DNA of 64,000 bases from Rhodococcus sp. SBT000017. GTDB taxonomy: Bacteria; Actinomycetota; Actinomycetes; Mycobacteriales; Mycobacteriaceae. The position numbers were made by a program, and so were the translations under genes. A model generated the notes under the pieces. That model saw only the letters and a list, made by a program, of their open reading frames with translations, was not told the origin of the DNA and searched no databases. Location of the stretch: the NCBI RefSeq assembly GCF_003688915.1, contig NZ_REFU01000001.1:2604001-2668000 (forward strand), written 5' to 3'. Positions 33,314 through 41,450 of the stretch are shown here, one piece after another; the first letter of the stretch is position 1, and each line of letters starts with the position of its first letter.

Positions 33314-34212
33314 AGAGAATTCGAGGTGCTGCGGCGTTCCAGCGGTCCCTGAAGGACCGACTGAAGACAGAGTCCAAACTTCGAGGGCGGCCATACGAGT
33401 ATTTGCACCGAGAGTTCTATCTCCAACGGTTCTTGGCGCGGATCTTCTCGCAACCGGAGGGGCGGTGGCTGCTCAAAGGCGGTGCATCACTGTTGGTGCG
33501 GCTTCCAGATGCGCGCTACAGCCAGGATATCGACCTTCTGCATACTACGGCCGGCCTCAAGGAAGCTGTCGAGGATCTTCGGGCGGCAGCAGATCTGAGC
33601 GAACTCGATCCACTTCGCTTCGCTATACGCGATGCACCTACTGCGATGACTGGTGGTGTCGACGGCGCGAAACTCAAGGTTGACGTCTATTACGACGCAC
33701 TGAAACTCTTCACTTTTCCGATAGACCTTGCGACTGAGCTCGTTGCGGTAGGTGACGTTGATTATCAGTATCCGACACCGATCGTGGTCATGGACGACCT
33801 GGCTACGATGCCGGAGTTTGCGTTGTACCCGTTGCCGGCGCAGATCGCCGACAAGGTGTGTGCGATGTACGGGAAGTACGGGTCGAATGGTGGTCCGTCG
33901 TCGCGATATCACGATCTGGTTGATCTGGTACTGATAATTTCTGCTTGGCGTTTCGCAGCTGATGCGTTGACACGCGGGCTTTTTCAGGAGTCCGAACGTC
34001 GGGGATTGGACTTGCCGTCGGCTATGTCCGCGCCTTCCTCTGCTTGGACTGCCGGTTATGAGAGGCTTGCTCGAACGGTGTCGGGATTGCCTGATTCGGC
34101 GTTGACTCTCGACTCCGCGTTGGCGGCTGCAGGGCGGTGCCTCGATCCTATTTTGTCGAATCGGGTTGTTGGCGGGTTTTGGGACCCGGGCATTGCCGAG
34201 TGGGCTGAGTAG
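33310..34212 (+). CDS. abiEii: AbiEii-family nucleotidyltransferase toxin
   Basis: Protein of 300 residues of the AbiEii/AbiGii family. The nucleotidyltransferase motifs are WLLKGGASLLVRLPDARYSQ (GGxSL), then DIDLLHT (catalytic Asp pair), then KLKVDVYYD (third Asp) and IADKVCAMYGKY. Toxins of this family block growth by transferring nucleotides, in known cases to tRNA, and give phage resistance by abortive infection. GTG start overlapped by the antitoxin stop. All motifs intact, so the module may be active. Confidence 0.9.
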   Translation: MKRIRGAAAFQRSLKDRLKTESKLRGRPYEYLHREFYLQRFLARIFSQPEGRWLLKGGASLLVRLPDARYSQDIDLLHTTAGLKEAVEDLRAAADLSELDPLRFAIRDAPTAMTGGVDGAKLKVDVYYDALKLFTFPIDLATELVAVGDVDYQYPTPIVVMDDLATMPEFALYPLPAQIADKVCAMYGKYGSNGGPSSRYHDLVDLVLIISAWRFAADALTRGLFQESERRGLDLPSAMSAPSSAWTAGYERLARTVSGLPDSALTLDSALAAAGRCLDPILSNRVVGGFWDPGIAEWAE

Positions 34213-34372
34213 TTCGGAATCTGGAAGCCAAGAAGACAAAGAAATGAACCGCTCCTCGTCATGGCGTTTGCACTGCGCGCGCTTGAGGCAAAGGGGTGCT
34301 GGACTCTCGCTGGCACAGTGCACTGTGGACCGTTGGTGTGGAAGAAGGGTCCGCGGCCTCCCCTACCGACTA

Positions 34373-34927
34373 CTAAAGCGCGGCGAGGTGTCGGTAGAGG
34401 GTGGCCCTGCCGATACCGAGGACTGATGCGATCTCGGTTTTGGGTGTGCCGTCGTCGAGCATCCTTCGGATGTGGCGAGCTTTGTCGGCGTCGATCTTGG
34501 CTGGCTGGCCACCGATGCGGCCGCGGGCTCGCGCAGCGGCCAGGCCGGCCATGGTGCGTTCTTTGACGAGGTCTCGTTCGAACTCGGCGAGTGAGCCGAA
34601 AATGTTGTAGGTCAGGCGTCCCCCGACTGTCGAGGTGTCGATCCCCTCTGTGAGACTGCGCAGTGTTGCGCCTTTGGTTTCGATGAGGTTGACAGTTTCT
34701 ATGAGGTGGCTCAGGGAGCGGCCGAGTCGATCGAGTCTCCATACTGCGACGACGTCACCGGCGCGGACGCTCTCAAGGAGCAGCTGCAACTGAGGTCGGT
34801 CCTTGTCTGCTCCGGATGCGACCTCTTCCCAGATACGGAAACAGCCGGCGGCTGTCAGTGCGTCTCTCTGTAGATCCAGCGACTGATCGGTGGTCGAGAC
34901 CCTCATGTATCCCAAAACGGCGCTCAC
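34373..34927 (-). CDS. Tn3-family serine resolvase
   Basis: Protein of 184 residues. The catalytic Ser is in LGYMRVSTTDQSLDLQRDAL. Arg residues are in VWRLDRLGRSLSHLIE, followed by the long E helix (GGRLTYNIFGSLAEFERDLV) and a C-terminal Hin-type HTH (TPKTEIASVLGIGRATLYRH). It resolves cointegrates or inverts DNA. GTG 34927 gives the usual length. No matching transposase is present; the resolvase may come from a decayed transposon. Confidence 0.92.
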   Translation of the reverse strand: MSAVLGYMRVSTTDQSLDLQRDALTAAGCFRIWEEVASGADKDRPQLQLLLESVRAGDVVAVWRLDRLGRSLSHLIETVNLIETKGATLRSLTEGIDTSTVGGRLTYNIFGSLAEFERDLVKERTMAGLAAARARGRIGGQPAKIDADKARHIRRMLDDGTPKTEIASVLGIGRATLYRHLAAL

Positions 34928-34936
34928 GAGGATGAC

Positions 34937-35000
34937 TGTCTCAGAAACGGCCGACAAGGCACAGGCGACGCGTCAGAGCTTGAGACAGGTTTCTGAGACA
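34937..35000. promoter_or_regulatory. candidate res site of the resolvase
   Basis: TGTCTCAGAAAC (34937-34948) and its perfect inverse GTTTCTGAGACA (34989-35000) lie directly before the resolvase gene. A further AGACAGGTTTC half-site sits between them. Resolvase binding subsites are inverted 12-bp repeats in this position. Confidence 0.55.
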
Positions 35001-35032
35001 CATCACGATTGAGTATCGAATTTCGATCAGTC

Positions 35033-35081
35033 TGTCAGTTTCAGAAGACGACTGCACTAGTTCAGAAGACGACTGCACTTA
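35033..35081 (+). repeat. Tn402/Tn5053-like transposon end, unpaired
   Basis: TGTCAGTTTCAGAAGACGAC starts a pair of repeats (TTCAGAAGACGACTGCACT twice, 21 nt apart). It closely resembles the known Tn402/Tn5053 terminal repeats bound by TniA, which begin TGTC and carry TTCAGAAGACGRCTGCAC. It reads rightward, so the element would extend to the right. It matches the end at 41451. Confidence 0.7.
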
Positions 35082-35733
35082 CCCACCACACGAGAGCGCC
35101 GGTCAGTAGCATCCCGCCGAGCTACGCGTACAACCACCATATAGAACAGCTTCTGTGATCGAAAAGTCCTCGATCTACCAGTGAACATGATTGCCCTCGA
35201 CACGTCGTGTGTGTTCCCTTGGAGTCTTTGACTTTGACGTAGCTCGTCACCGGTATGTTGAGTGTGCTTGTGCGCCAGACGTTCTATGCGTTCGATTCGA
35301 AGTATCCCGATTCACTCTCGACCTACTGCAGTGGGGTTAAATTGTGTGGCGTCAGTTCATGTTCGAGTGTGGTCTAGTCGACTGCGTGTCGATGCGGCGT
35401 GGCAATGAACCTCGGTTCCGAGCCTGGTGCCCGCTCTGAGTTCGACGACAATGCTGTGTTCGGCGAAATGTTCAGCGTCTTGGTGACGCCGTGTGCCACG
35501 TACCCGTGTTGAGAAGATCGCGGTGGTCGGCGGATCGGGCATACCGGGCTTGATACGCGAACACCGGTGTCCGATCCGACCCGTTGCACGGCCGGTGCCG
35601 TCGTGGCCGGTAGTCGAGCTCAACAACCGGGTTTCGGCTGTTGAGCTGCAGCGCTGGCACATAGACACCTCGGCCTGCTGACAGAGAATCTCGAACGTAC
35701 ACCGGATCTGCTTGGGTCGATCCCTGGTCAGGC
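35082..35733. other. 650-bp region with no recognisable gene
   Basis: Codon use and amino-acid composition in all frames look random, and base composition is lower in GC than its neighbours. A few short open frames exist but none has a ribosome binding site or a recognisable motif. It probably holds decayed transposon DNA between the resolvase and the fluoride operon. Confidence 0.6.
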
Positions 35734-35843
35734 TATAATGGTGTCCGGCGATGGATCTCCGCCGAGACCGCCCCGGAGGGGGTTGTCTGAACCGCCCCAA
35801 CCCTGGGGCTGATGGCTCCTTTCCCTGAGTGGAAGGAGTCTGT
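35734..35843 (+). promoter_or_regulatory. promoter and fluoride (crcB) riboswitch
   Basis: A TATAAT box (35734-35739) with a weak TTGGGT -35 at 16 nt spacing precedes a fluoride aptamer: GGCGATGG, CCGCC, then AACCGCC and GGCTGATGGCTCC in the conserved order (about 35747-35819). The aptamer binds Mg2+ and fluoride. After it, CTCCTTTCC can pair with GGAAGGAG (35831-35838), which is the Shine-Dalgarno sequence of crcB. This suggests control of translation start rather than termination. Confidence 0.9.
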
Positions 35844-35845
35844 CC

Positions 35846-36331
35846 ATGAATGGCCATCACGATCCGAATCCGACCCTACCGGTCGATCCCGACAGTGCGC
35901 CCCCAGGCCCGCTGCATGCGCGACCGTCCGCGATCGCCGCAGTCGGTGCCGGTGGATTGATTGGGGCACCACTGCGATACCAGCTCGGACTGTGGTTTCC
36001 GACTGCCGCAGGTGGCTGGCCGGTGACGACCTTCGCCATCAACATTGTTGGCGCATTCCTACTCGGTTTACTGCTGGAGGGATTGGCTCGCCTGGGCCCG
36101 GACATTCGGCGGCGGCAACGAGTCCGGCTGTTGGTGGGCACCGGGATGCTCGGTTCTTTCACCACCTACAGCACACTGGCCGTCGATACCGATCTGTTTC
36201 TGCGCAGCAATCAGTGGTGGGCCGCCGGCAGCTACGCGGCCGGTACCGTACTGGTGGCGATGGTGGCCACCACCGCCGGAATCGCGATCGCCGCTCGACT
36301 GCGGTCACGGTCCGCAGAGGCGATTAGATGA
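35846..36331 (+). CDS. crcB: fluoride channel subunit CrcB/Fluc, first
   Basis: Fluc subunit of 161 residues with four helices. Conserved features are GAPLRYQLG (helix 1), TFAINIVGAFLLGLL (pore Asn in helix 2), and GMLGSFTTYSTLAVD (helix 3, with Phe-box and Na+ site). The N-terminal 30 residues are a Pro-rich extension. It exports fluoride passively. It begins 7 nt after the sequestered ribosome binding site and overlaps the second subunit by 4 nt; two different subunits probably form an antiparallel heterodimer. Confidence 0.94.
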   Translation: MNGHHDPNPTLPVDPDSAPPGPLHARPSAIAAVGAGGLIGAPLRYQLGLWFPTAAGGWPVTTFAINIVGAFLLGLLLEGLARLGPDIRRRQRVRLLVGTGMLGSFTTYSTLAVDTDLFLRSNQWWAAGSYAAGTVLVAMVATTAGIAIAARLRSRSAEAIR

Positions 36332-36693
36332 CGACACTCTGGATCGCCTGCGGGGGCAGCGCCGGGGCGATCGTCCGTTTTGTGCTCGACGGGGCCATCA
36401 GGCACCACCGGGCGTCGGATTTTCCCTGGGCGACAGCGACCATCAACGTGACCGGATCGCTGCTCCTCGGGTTCGTCATCGGACTGATCCTTTTCCACGG
36501 ACTACCCCAGGAACTTCAGCTGATCGTGGGCATCGGGTTCTGCGGCGGGTACACCACCTTCAGCACCGCCAGTTTCGAGACGGTGCGGCTGATCCAACGT
36601 CAGAAGTACATCGCTGGCGTGTTGAACGCGGTCGGCACCCTGCTGGTGACTGTCGTCGCCGGCGGTGCCGGTCTCATCGCCGCTTCCGTATGA
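36328..36693 (+). CDS. crcB: fluoride channel subunit CrcB/Fluc, second
   Basis: Fluc subunit of 121 residues: GGSAGAIVRFVLDG (helix 1), ATINVTGSLLLGFVIG (pore Asn), GFCGGYTTFSTASFET (helix 3). It partners the preceding subunit, with which it shares an ATGA overlap. Paired Fluc genes are usual in Actinobacteria. Confidence 0.94.
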   Translation: MTTLWIACGGSAGAIVRFVLDGAIRHHRASDFPWATATINVTGSLLLGFVIGLILFHGLPQELQLIVGIGFCGGYTTFSTASFETVRLIQRQKYIAGVLNAVGTLLVTVVAGGAGLIAASV

Positions 36694-36703
36694 GGAGAAA
36701 ACA

Positions 36704-37264
36704 ATGACCGAAGACGATCCCAGCCACGCCTCCTGCGACGACCTAGGGGACTGGCGCGCTCCGTTACAGGTGGACGGCCCCGCCGCCTCGGTAGAACCGG
36801 TGTGCCAGCTGGTCGTGGGGTTCGACCGGCACCCAGCAAGCCACGCTGCCTTGACCTACGCGATGGACCTTGCCGGTCGACTGAACGCGTTCCTGCATGT
36901 AGCGCACATCGTCGACACCGATGACCTGCCGATCGACCCGGACAGTGCCGACTGGGAGCAATGTATAGGCGATGTCGTCGACCAAGAACGCCGCGAGGCA
37001 TGCGCGATGCTGGCCGCCATCCCCGGGAACTGGGCGTTCTACTCGAGGCGGGGCAACCCGGCTCGACTGTTGACCATGATCGCCGACGCCAACGACGCCC
37101 TGATGCTCATCATCGGTACCAACCGCGGCGGGATGATGTCACTGGTGGAGAGGGCCGTCGGCGAATCTGTGTCCGCGACACTGGCCCGCCACGCCCACCG
37201 CCCGGTCCTCCTCGTCCCCGCTACCGATAGGCAGCATAGTGACGCAGCCCAAACACGCCGATGA
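36704..37264 (+). CDS. universal stress protein, UspA family
   Basis: Protein of 186 residues with one Usp domain: QLVVGFDRHPASHAALTYAM at the first strand, and the nucleotide-binding loop IIGTNRGGMMSLVERAVGES (G-x2-G-x9-G type). It then has TLARHAHRPVLLVPATD. GAGGAG lies 6 nt before ATG 36704, 10 nt after crcB2, so it belongs to the fluoride-inducible transcript. Its role in fluoride stress is inferred from position. Confidence 0.88.
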   Translation: MTEDDPSHASCDDLGDWRAPLQVDGPAASVEPVCQLVVGFDRHPASHAALTYAMDLAGRLNAFLHVAHIVDTDDLPIDPDSADWEQCIGDVVDQERREACAMLAAIPGNWAFYSRRGNPARLLTMIADANDALMLIIGTNRGGMMSLVERAVGESVSATLARHAHRPVLLVPATDRQHSDAAQTRR

Positions 37265-37560
37265 CCCATCCGCCGCGCCGGGTTCCCACCGCGCGCTTCC
37301 AGAAAGAAATCCACCGAACCGCCGCGACCATCGATGGGGGGCGTGTCGGTTCGTTGTCGCGTTCGGGACGGTCAGCATGCTCGCGGACTTCGTCTACGAA
37401 GGTGCCCGCTCGATCACCGGCCCCCTCGCCTCGCGGGGGGCTATCGCCTTCGTCGTCGGGGTGTGGTCACCGGATTCGACGAGGCCGCAGCGCTGATGGT
37501 GCGCTCGGTCTCCGGCCCGGTGGCATACACCGACCCGCCGCTTCTGGGCGTCGACGTATC
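37239..37560 (+). pseudogene. MFS transporter N-terminal fragment
   Basis: The frame with RFVVAFGTVSMLADFVYEGA and RSITGPL gives helix 1 and loop of an MFS permease. It then loses frame near 37460 and continues in another with GVVTGFDEAAALMVRSVSGP. Nothing recognisable as MFS follows, so at least 300 residues are missing. The LysR gene begins about 140 bp on. Probably a deletion scar between the fluoride operon and the LysR gene. Confidence 0.6.
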
Positions 37561-37696
37561 CGGTTACGCAAACCCCGTCATCACCGTGCACTTCCTCTGG
37601 ATCGCCGGCGCTGCATTGAGCATCGAATGGGGACTTTCCCGGCAAACCCGCCTGTGGCCCCGTGCCCAGTACGACTGCAGTCTCTACGCTGGCACC

Positions 37697-38602
37697 GTGC
37701 CCCTGCCGACCCATGTGACCGACCTGATCAGCTACGAATTATTGCTGTCCGTCGCCGAGCTGGGAAGCATCGGGCGCGCAGGGGCTGCGCATGGCATGTC
37801 GCAGCCAGCGGCGAGCGCACGCCTGAAAGCACTCGAAAGCCGCGTCGGGGTAGCACTCCTGCATCGCGGGCAGCGAGGTGCCACCCTCACCGCAACCGGC
37901 GAATTGGTCGCCGGCTGGGCCGAGCGCGTCATCGCCGAAGCCGCCGAGCTCGCCACGAGCATCGCAATGCTGCGCACCGACCGCCACAGCCACATTCGTA
38001 TCGCCGCAAGCCTCACGATCGCCGAATACCTGATACCGCGATGGCTCATCACACTGCGCTCCCACGACACTTCCATCACACCGGCTCTCACCTCCGGAAA
38101 CTCTGTCGACGTAGCCGCATCGGTGCTCGACGGCCGCGCCGACATCGGATTCGTCGAAAACCCCGATCTGCCCAGCGGACTCCAATCGAAGGACGTTGCC
38201 CGCGACGAACTCGTCGTCGTCGTCGCCCCCGATCATCAATGGGTTCGACGAACGATCACGGCGAGCGAACTGGCCGCGACACCGCTGGTCACCCGCGAAC
38301 CCGGGTCCGGCACACGTCTCGCGCTCGAACGTGTGCTCCGGACTGCGGGCCCACTCGCCGCGCCACTGCTCGAGGTGTCCTCCACCACTGCCATCAAAGC
38401 TGCCGTCATCGGCGGCCTCGCACCGGCCGTACTCAGCTCCCTCGCGGTATCCGCCGAGATCGCCGCCGGGACACTGGCCCGCGTTCACACAGAGGGGCTC
38501 GACCTGCGCCGGTTCCTGCGTGCCGTGTGGCCCGCGGGCCGTGAACTGCGAGGACCGTCGAGCGACCTGCTCGTCGTCGCCCTCAGATCCCCGCAGCCAT
38601 AA
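37697..38602 (+). CDS. LysR-family transcriptional regulator
   Basis: Protein of 301 residues when started at GTG 37697. The HTH is YELLLSVAELGSIGRAGAAH with GMSQPAASARLKALES. The effector-binding domain has IRIAASLTIAEYLIPRWL and LVTREPGSGTRLALERVL, as in CysB/CbbR-like members. It is followed after 69 nt by the TDT transporter in the same direction, which it probably controls. Confidence 0.92.
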   Translation: MPLPTHVTDLISYELLLSVAELGSIGRAGAAHGMSQPAASARLKALESRVGVALLHRGQRGATLTATGELVAGWAERVIAEAAELATSIAMLRTDRHSHIRIAASLTIAEYLIPRWLITLRSHDTSITPALTSGNSVDVAASVLDGRADIGFVENPDLPSGLQSKDVARDELVVVVAPDHQWVRRTITASELAATPLVTREPGSGTRLALERVLRTAGPLAAPLLEVSSTTAIKAAVIGGLAPAVLSSLAVSAEIAAGTLARVHTEGLDLRRFLRAVWPAGRELRGPSSDLLVVALRSPQP

Positions 38603-38671
38603 CCTGAGGTTGGGACCGGCCAGGTAATCGGTGTCTACCGATGACGACTGTGTGCGACGACGCTGGAAGTC

Positions 38672-39844
38672 ATGACCACGACAGCTCTGCACCGCTCCTC
38701 CATCACGTCTCGGCGCGGCGACGATACCGAGCGGCCGCGCAAGTGGCCGGTGCTCTCCGACCTCGACCACCCGAGCCAGATCTTCGAACACATCACCCCC
38801 AACTGGTTCGCCTCGGTCATGGGCACCGGTATCGTCGCCAACGCCGCCGCCACCCTGCCCGCCCACATCCCCGGACTGCACGTGTTCGCAACGATCGTGT
38901 GGATCGCAGCGTCGGTCGCCTTGATCACACTCTCCGGTGCCTTCGCAGTGCACTGGATCCGACACCGGCAGTATGCGCGTGAGCACGCCGCGCATCCGGT
39001 GATGGTGCAGTTCTACGGCGCACCCCCCATGGCGCTGCTGACCGTCGGTGCCGGGACGATGCTGCTGGGCAAAGACGTCATCGGAGCGGCGCCCGCAACC
39101 GTGATTTTTGCCGTCCTGTGGACCGCTGGCACAGCCCTCGGGCTGATCACCAGCATTCTCGTGCCCTACCTGATGATCACCGCCCACGATCACCAGACCG
39201 CCGTCGCACTCCCGGCGTGGTTGATGCCCGTCGTACCGCCGATGGTGTCCGCCTCCACCGGTGCGCTGCTGCTCCCTCATATCGCGGATGGGCAGTGGCG
39301 CCTGGCCATGCTGTCCGGTTGCTACGCGATGTTCGGGCTGTCACTGATCATCGGAATGCTGACCATGACGCTCATCTACGGACGGCTCGTCCACGGCGGA
39401 ATCCCGCCGGTCCAGGCAGCACCGACGGTGTGGATCACCCTCGGCATGATCGGTCAATCGATCACCGCCGCGAACCTGCTCGGCAACGATGCACCCTTGG
39501 TGTTCACCGGCGAGACGGCCTCCGTCGCAACCGGTCTGCACGTGTTCGGCATTCTGTACGGACTGGCGATGGGCGGCTTCGGCGTCTTGATGTTCATCCT
39601 CGCAACCGCCCTCACCATCCATGCCGCCCAGAAGGGACTGGCGTTCTCGTTGACCTGGTGGTCGTTCACCTTCCCCATCGGCACCTGCGTCACCGGTGCC
39701 ACTGCCCTCGGCGGCGCTCTGGGGTCGGCCGCGGTCGAGGCCATTGCGATCGGACTGTATGCGGCGTTGCTCGCAGCCTGGGGCACAGTCGCCGCCCACA
39801 CTCTCCGCGGTAGCGTGCAAGGAAAACTTTTTCAACCCAGCTGA
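38672..39844 (+). CDS. TDT/SLAC1-family transporter
   Basis: Membrane protein of 390 residues with ten helices. It begins ITPNWFASVMGTGIVANAAA, the start typical of the tellurite-resistance/dicarboxylate transporter family, and contains FYGAPPMALLTVGAG and WWSFTFPIGTCVTGA. Members export sulfite, malate or other anions, or give tellurite tolerance. A LysR gene next to it and sulfur genes further right make sulfite export an attractive guess. Confidence 0.88.
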   Translation: MTTTALHRSSITSRRGDDTERPRKWPVLSDLDHPSQIFEHITPNWFASVMGTGIVANAAATLPAHIPGLHVFATIVWIAASVALITLSGAFAVHWIRHRQYAREHAAHPVMVQFYGAPPMALLTVGAGTMLLGKDVIGAAPATVIFAVLWTAGTALGLITSILVPYLMITAHDHQTAVALPAWLMPVVPPMVSASTGALLLPHIADGQWRLAMLSGCYAMFGLSLIIGMLTMTLIYGRLVHGGIPPVQAAPTVWITLGMIGQSITAANLLGNDAPLVFTGETASVATGLHVFGILYGLAMGGFGVLMFILATALTIHAAQKGLAFSLTWWSFTFPIGTCVTGATALGGALGSAAVEAIAIGLYAALLAAWGTVAAHTLRGSVQGKLFQPS

Positions 39845-39939
39845 ACCGACCGCCGGGTAGTACCCACTCGGAACGCTGATACCGAACGAACAGCGTTGTT
39901 CCAATCGACCACTGACCCCGGAAAGGACTCACGATCACG

Positions 39940-40287
39940 ATGAACACACCGAATGCAGACACACCGACTTCCGATACCCCGAGACGGGGCAGCCGCGGAC
40001 GCGTCTGGGCGCGAGTCACCGAAAATTATCTGGCCTGGCTGTTGCTGATGGCGGGAACAGCTGCTGCGGGGGCCTTTCTCACTGCCCTCGCCGGCGGGTT
40101 CGAGGGCTGGACCGTCGTCGCAGCGATCGTGACAGTGGTGCTGTTCGCGGGATGTTGGTTCTCATATCGAGACGGTGCACGCCGGGGTGCCGCCGAACCA
40201 CACATTGTCCAGTACCACCCCGACAGCCCGGACGAGGTGATCGACATCGACACCGACACCGGCGAACGCCAGCCCCACCAGGACTGA
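39940..40287 (+). CDS. two-helix membrane protein, paralog A
   Basis: Protein of 115 residues: basic N-terminus, helices in YLAWLLLMAGTAAAGAFLTA and VVAAIVTVVLFAGCWFSYRD, and a conserved tail HIVQYHPDSPDEVIDIDTDT. The protein at 43497-43829 is about 70% identical along its length, so this is a local gene pair. GGAAAGGA lies 13 nt upstream of the ATG. Function unknown. Confidence 0.7.
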   Translation: MNTPNADTPTSDTPRRGSRGRVWARVTENYLAWLLLMAGTAAAGAFLTALAGGFEGWTVVAAIVTVVLFAGCWFSYRDGARRGAAEPHIVQYHPDSPDEVIDIDTDTGERQPHQD

Positions 40288-40318
40288 CCGGTCGGAGGCA
40301 GCAGCAGCACGATCCGGC

Positions 40319-40954
40319 CTACCTCAGCACAGTGCGGGGTTCAGGTGCCTTCTCCAGGTGCGTTGCGACCGACAGTGCTGCGTTGATCAACCGCTGGCGA
40401 GCAGCCGCCGGTGCGTGTGCGTTGCGAGCCGAGGGGTGCGGTGCCGCTATCACTGGGAGGAGGCGGGTGGGAGCAGATGCAGTGATGACGCGCATGTAGC
40501 CATCGAGAGCCTTCGCACCGAGAACGAAAACCACCTCCAGTTTCGGCAGCAAGGCCATGAGCTCGCCGACATATGGGCCCGCCTCACCGAGAACGGATGC
40601 CGTCGGCGATACCGGATGACCGGCGTCGTCGAGCACTGCCCACGGCACGATATTCCACTTGACGCACTGCACCCGGTCGATACCCGCGTCGGCGAACACC
40701 GATTTCAGCACGGGGTTCGTTCGATCTGGATTGTCGAACGAACACATGTTGGTCCCGCCCGGACGTATCGTTTTCGGCCCCGGAGACTCCAACAGCACCA
40801 GACAGCGAGCCGCGTCGCCGCCGTCGTCGGGATCGAACAGTGGAATGGACCGTGCAGTGTCGATCCTCCATCGCAACACCGACGCATTGAGTGAGCGGAC
40901 CGGGGCATCGTGCGCTCGGGCGTGCTTTCCGGACCACACGTCATCATCTGTCAT
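40319..40954 (-). CDS. uracil-DNA glycosylase superfamily protein
   Basis: Protein of 211 residues. Motif-like segments are CLVLLESPGPKT, CSFDNPDRTN, VKWNIVPWAV (motif with Asn), FVLGAKAL and IAAPHPSARNAHAP (final motif with His). This order fits the broad UDG superfamily rather than classical Ung. It would remove uracil or a related lesion from DNA. It lies alone, opposite to its neighbours. Start at ATG 40954 (MTDDDVWSGK). Confidence 0.75.
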   Translation of the reverse strand: MTDDDVWSGKHARAHDAPVRSLNASVLRWRIDTARSIPLFDPDDGGDAARCLVLLESPGPKTIRPGGTNMCSFDNPDRTNPVLKSVFADAGIDRVQCVKWNIVPWAVLDDAGHPVSPTASVLGEAGPYVGELMALLPKLEVVFVLGAKALDGYMRVITASAPTRLLPVIAAPHPSARNAHAPAAARQRLINAALSVATHLEKAPEPRTVLR

Positions 40955-41171
40955 ACGCCGCATTCACTGCTGACCCACGCCACACGTACTGCTGGCCATG
41001 GGGAAACGCACCGTGAGCCGTAGACGCCAGCTCTCGGTGGCTCGCCTCGACGACCACTGCTGAGCGTTTGACGACTCCGCTGCCTGAACACACCTATGAG
41101 ATAACCACGACAGGCCGTGTGGTGCCTATTGCACCCGTCTTCTCATCGACTTCGATTCCAGATCAGGTCGG

Positions 41172-41207
41172 ATACCCCCTAGGGTACTTACATACCCCCC
41201 TTGGTAT
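41172..41207. promoter_or_regulatory. two tandem CsoR/CstR-type boxes
   Basis: ATACCCC-CT-AGGGTAC (41172-41187) and ATACCCC-CC-TTGGTAT (41192-41207), centres 20 bp apart on the same face of the helix. They lie 40-75 nt before the Cys-rich microprotein gene. The ATACCCC-N2-GGGGTAT form matches the known operator type of CsoR and CstR repressors. Confidence 0.8.
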
Positions 41208-41246
41208 ATGCCACAGTGGGTACCGAACCGACCGAAAGGACCACCT

Positions 41247-41420
41247 GTGTGCTCCCCCACCTCGTGCCCGGCATGCGGTAAGACCACCTGGGCCGGTTGC
41301 GGTCGCCATATCGACAGCGTCATGGCGAACGTTCCGCAATCGCAGCAGTGCACCTGCTCCACCGAGTCGCCAAATCCAGCAACACGCAGCAGCTTCTTCC
41401 GCTCTCTGTTTCGTCGCTGA
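41247..41420 (+). CDS. CGKTTWAGCG microprotein, copy 1
   Basis: Protein of 57 residues: CSPTSCPACGKTTWAGCGRH, then IDSVMANVPQSQQCTC, then a basic Phe-rich tail (SSFFRSLFRR). Two CxxC-type pairs plus the GCGRH segment could make a zinc or copper site. The product at 50197-50364 is a paralog with the same core. Start is GTG 41247 with GAAAGGA upstream. Two CsoR/CstR boxes precede it, so it should be induced by copper or persulfide. Function unknown. Confidence 0.75.
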   Translation: MCSPTSCPACGKTTWAGCGRHIDSVMANVPQSQQCTCSTESPNPATRSSFFRSLFRR

Positions 41421-41450
41421 CACCTCACCTCGCAGCACTTCGAGAGCATT

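Noticed and set aside
37739..39280. 513-codon open frame opposite lysR and the TDT gene
   Set aside because: Crosses two well-supported genes antisense; Gly/His/Arg-rich noise.
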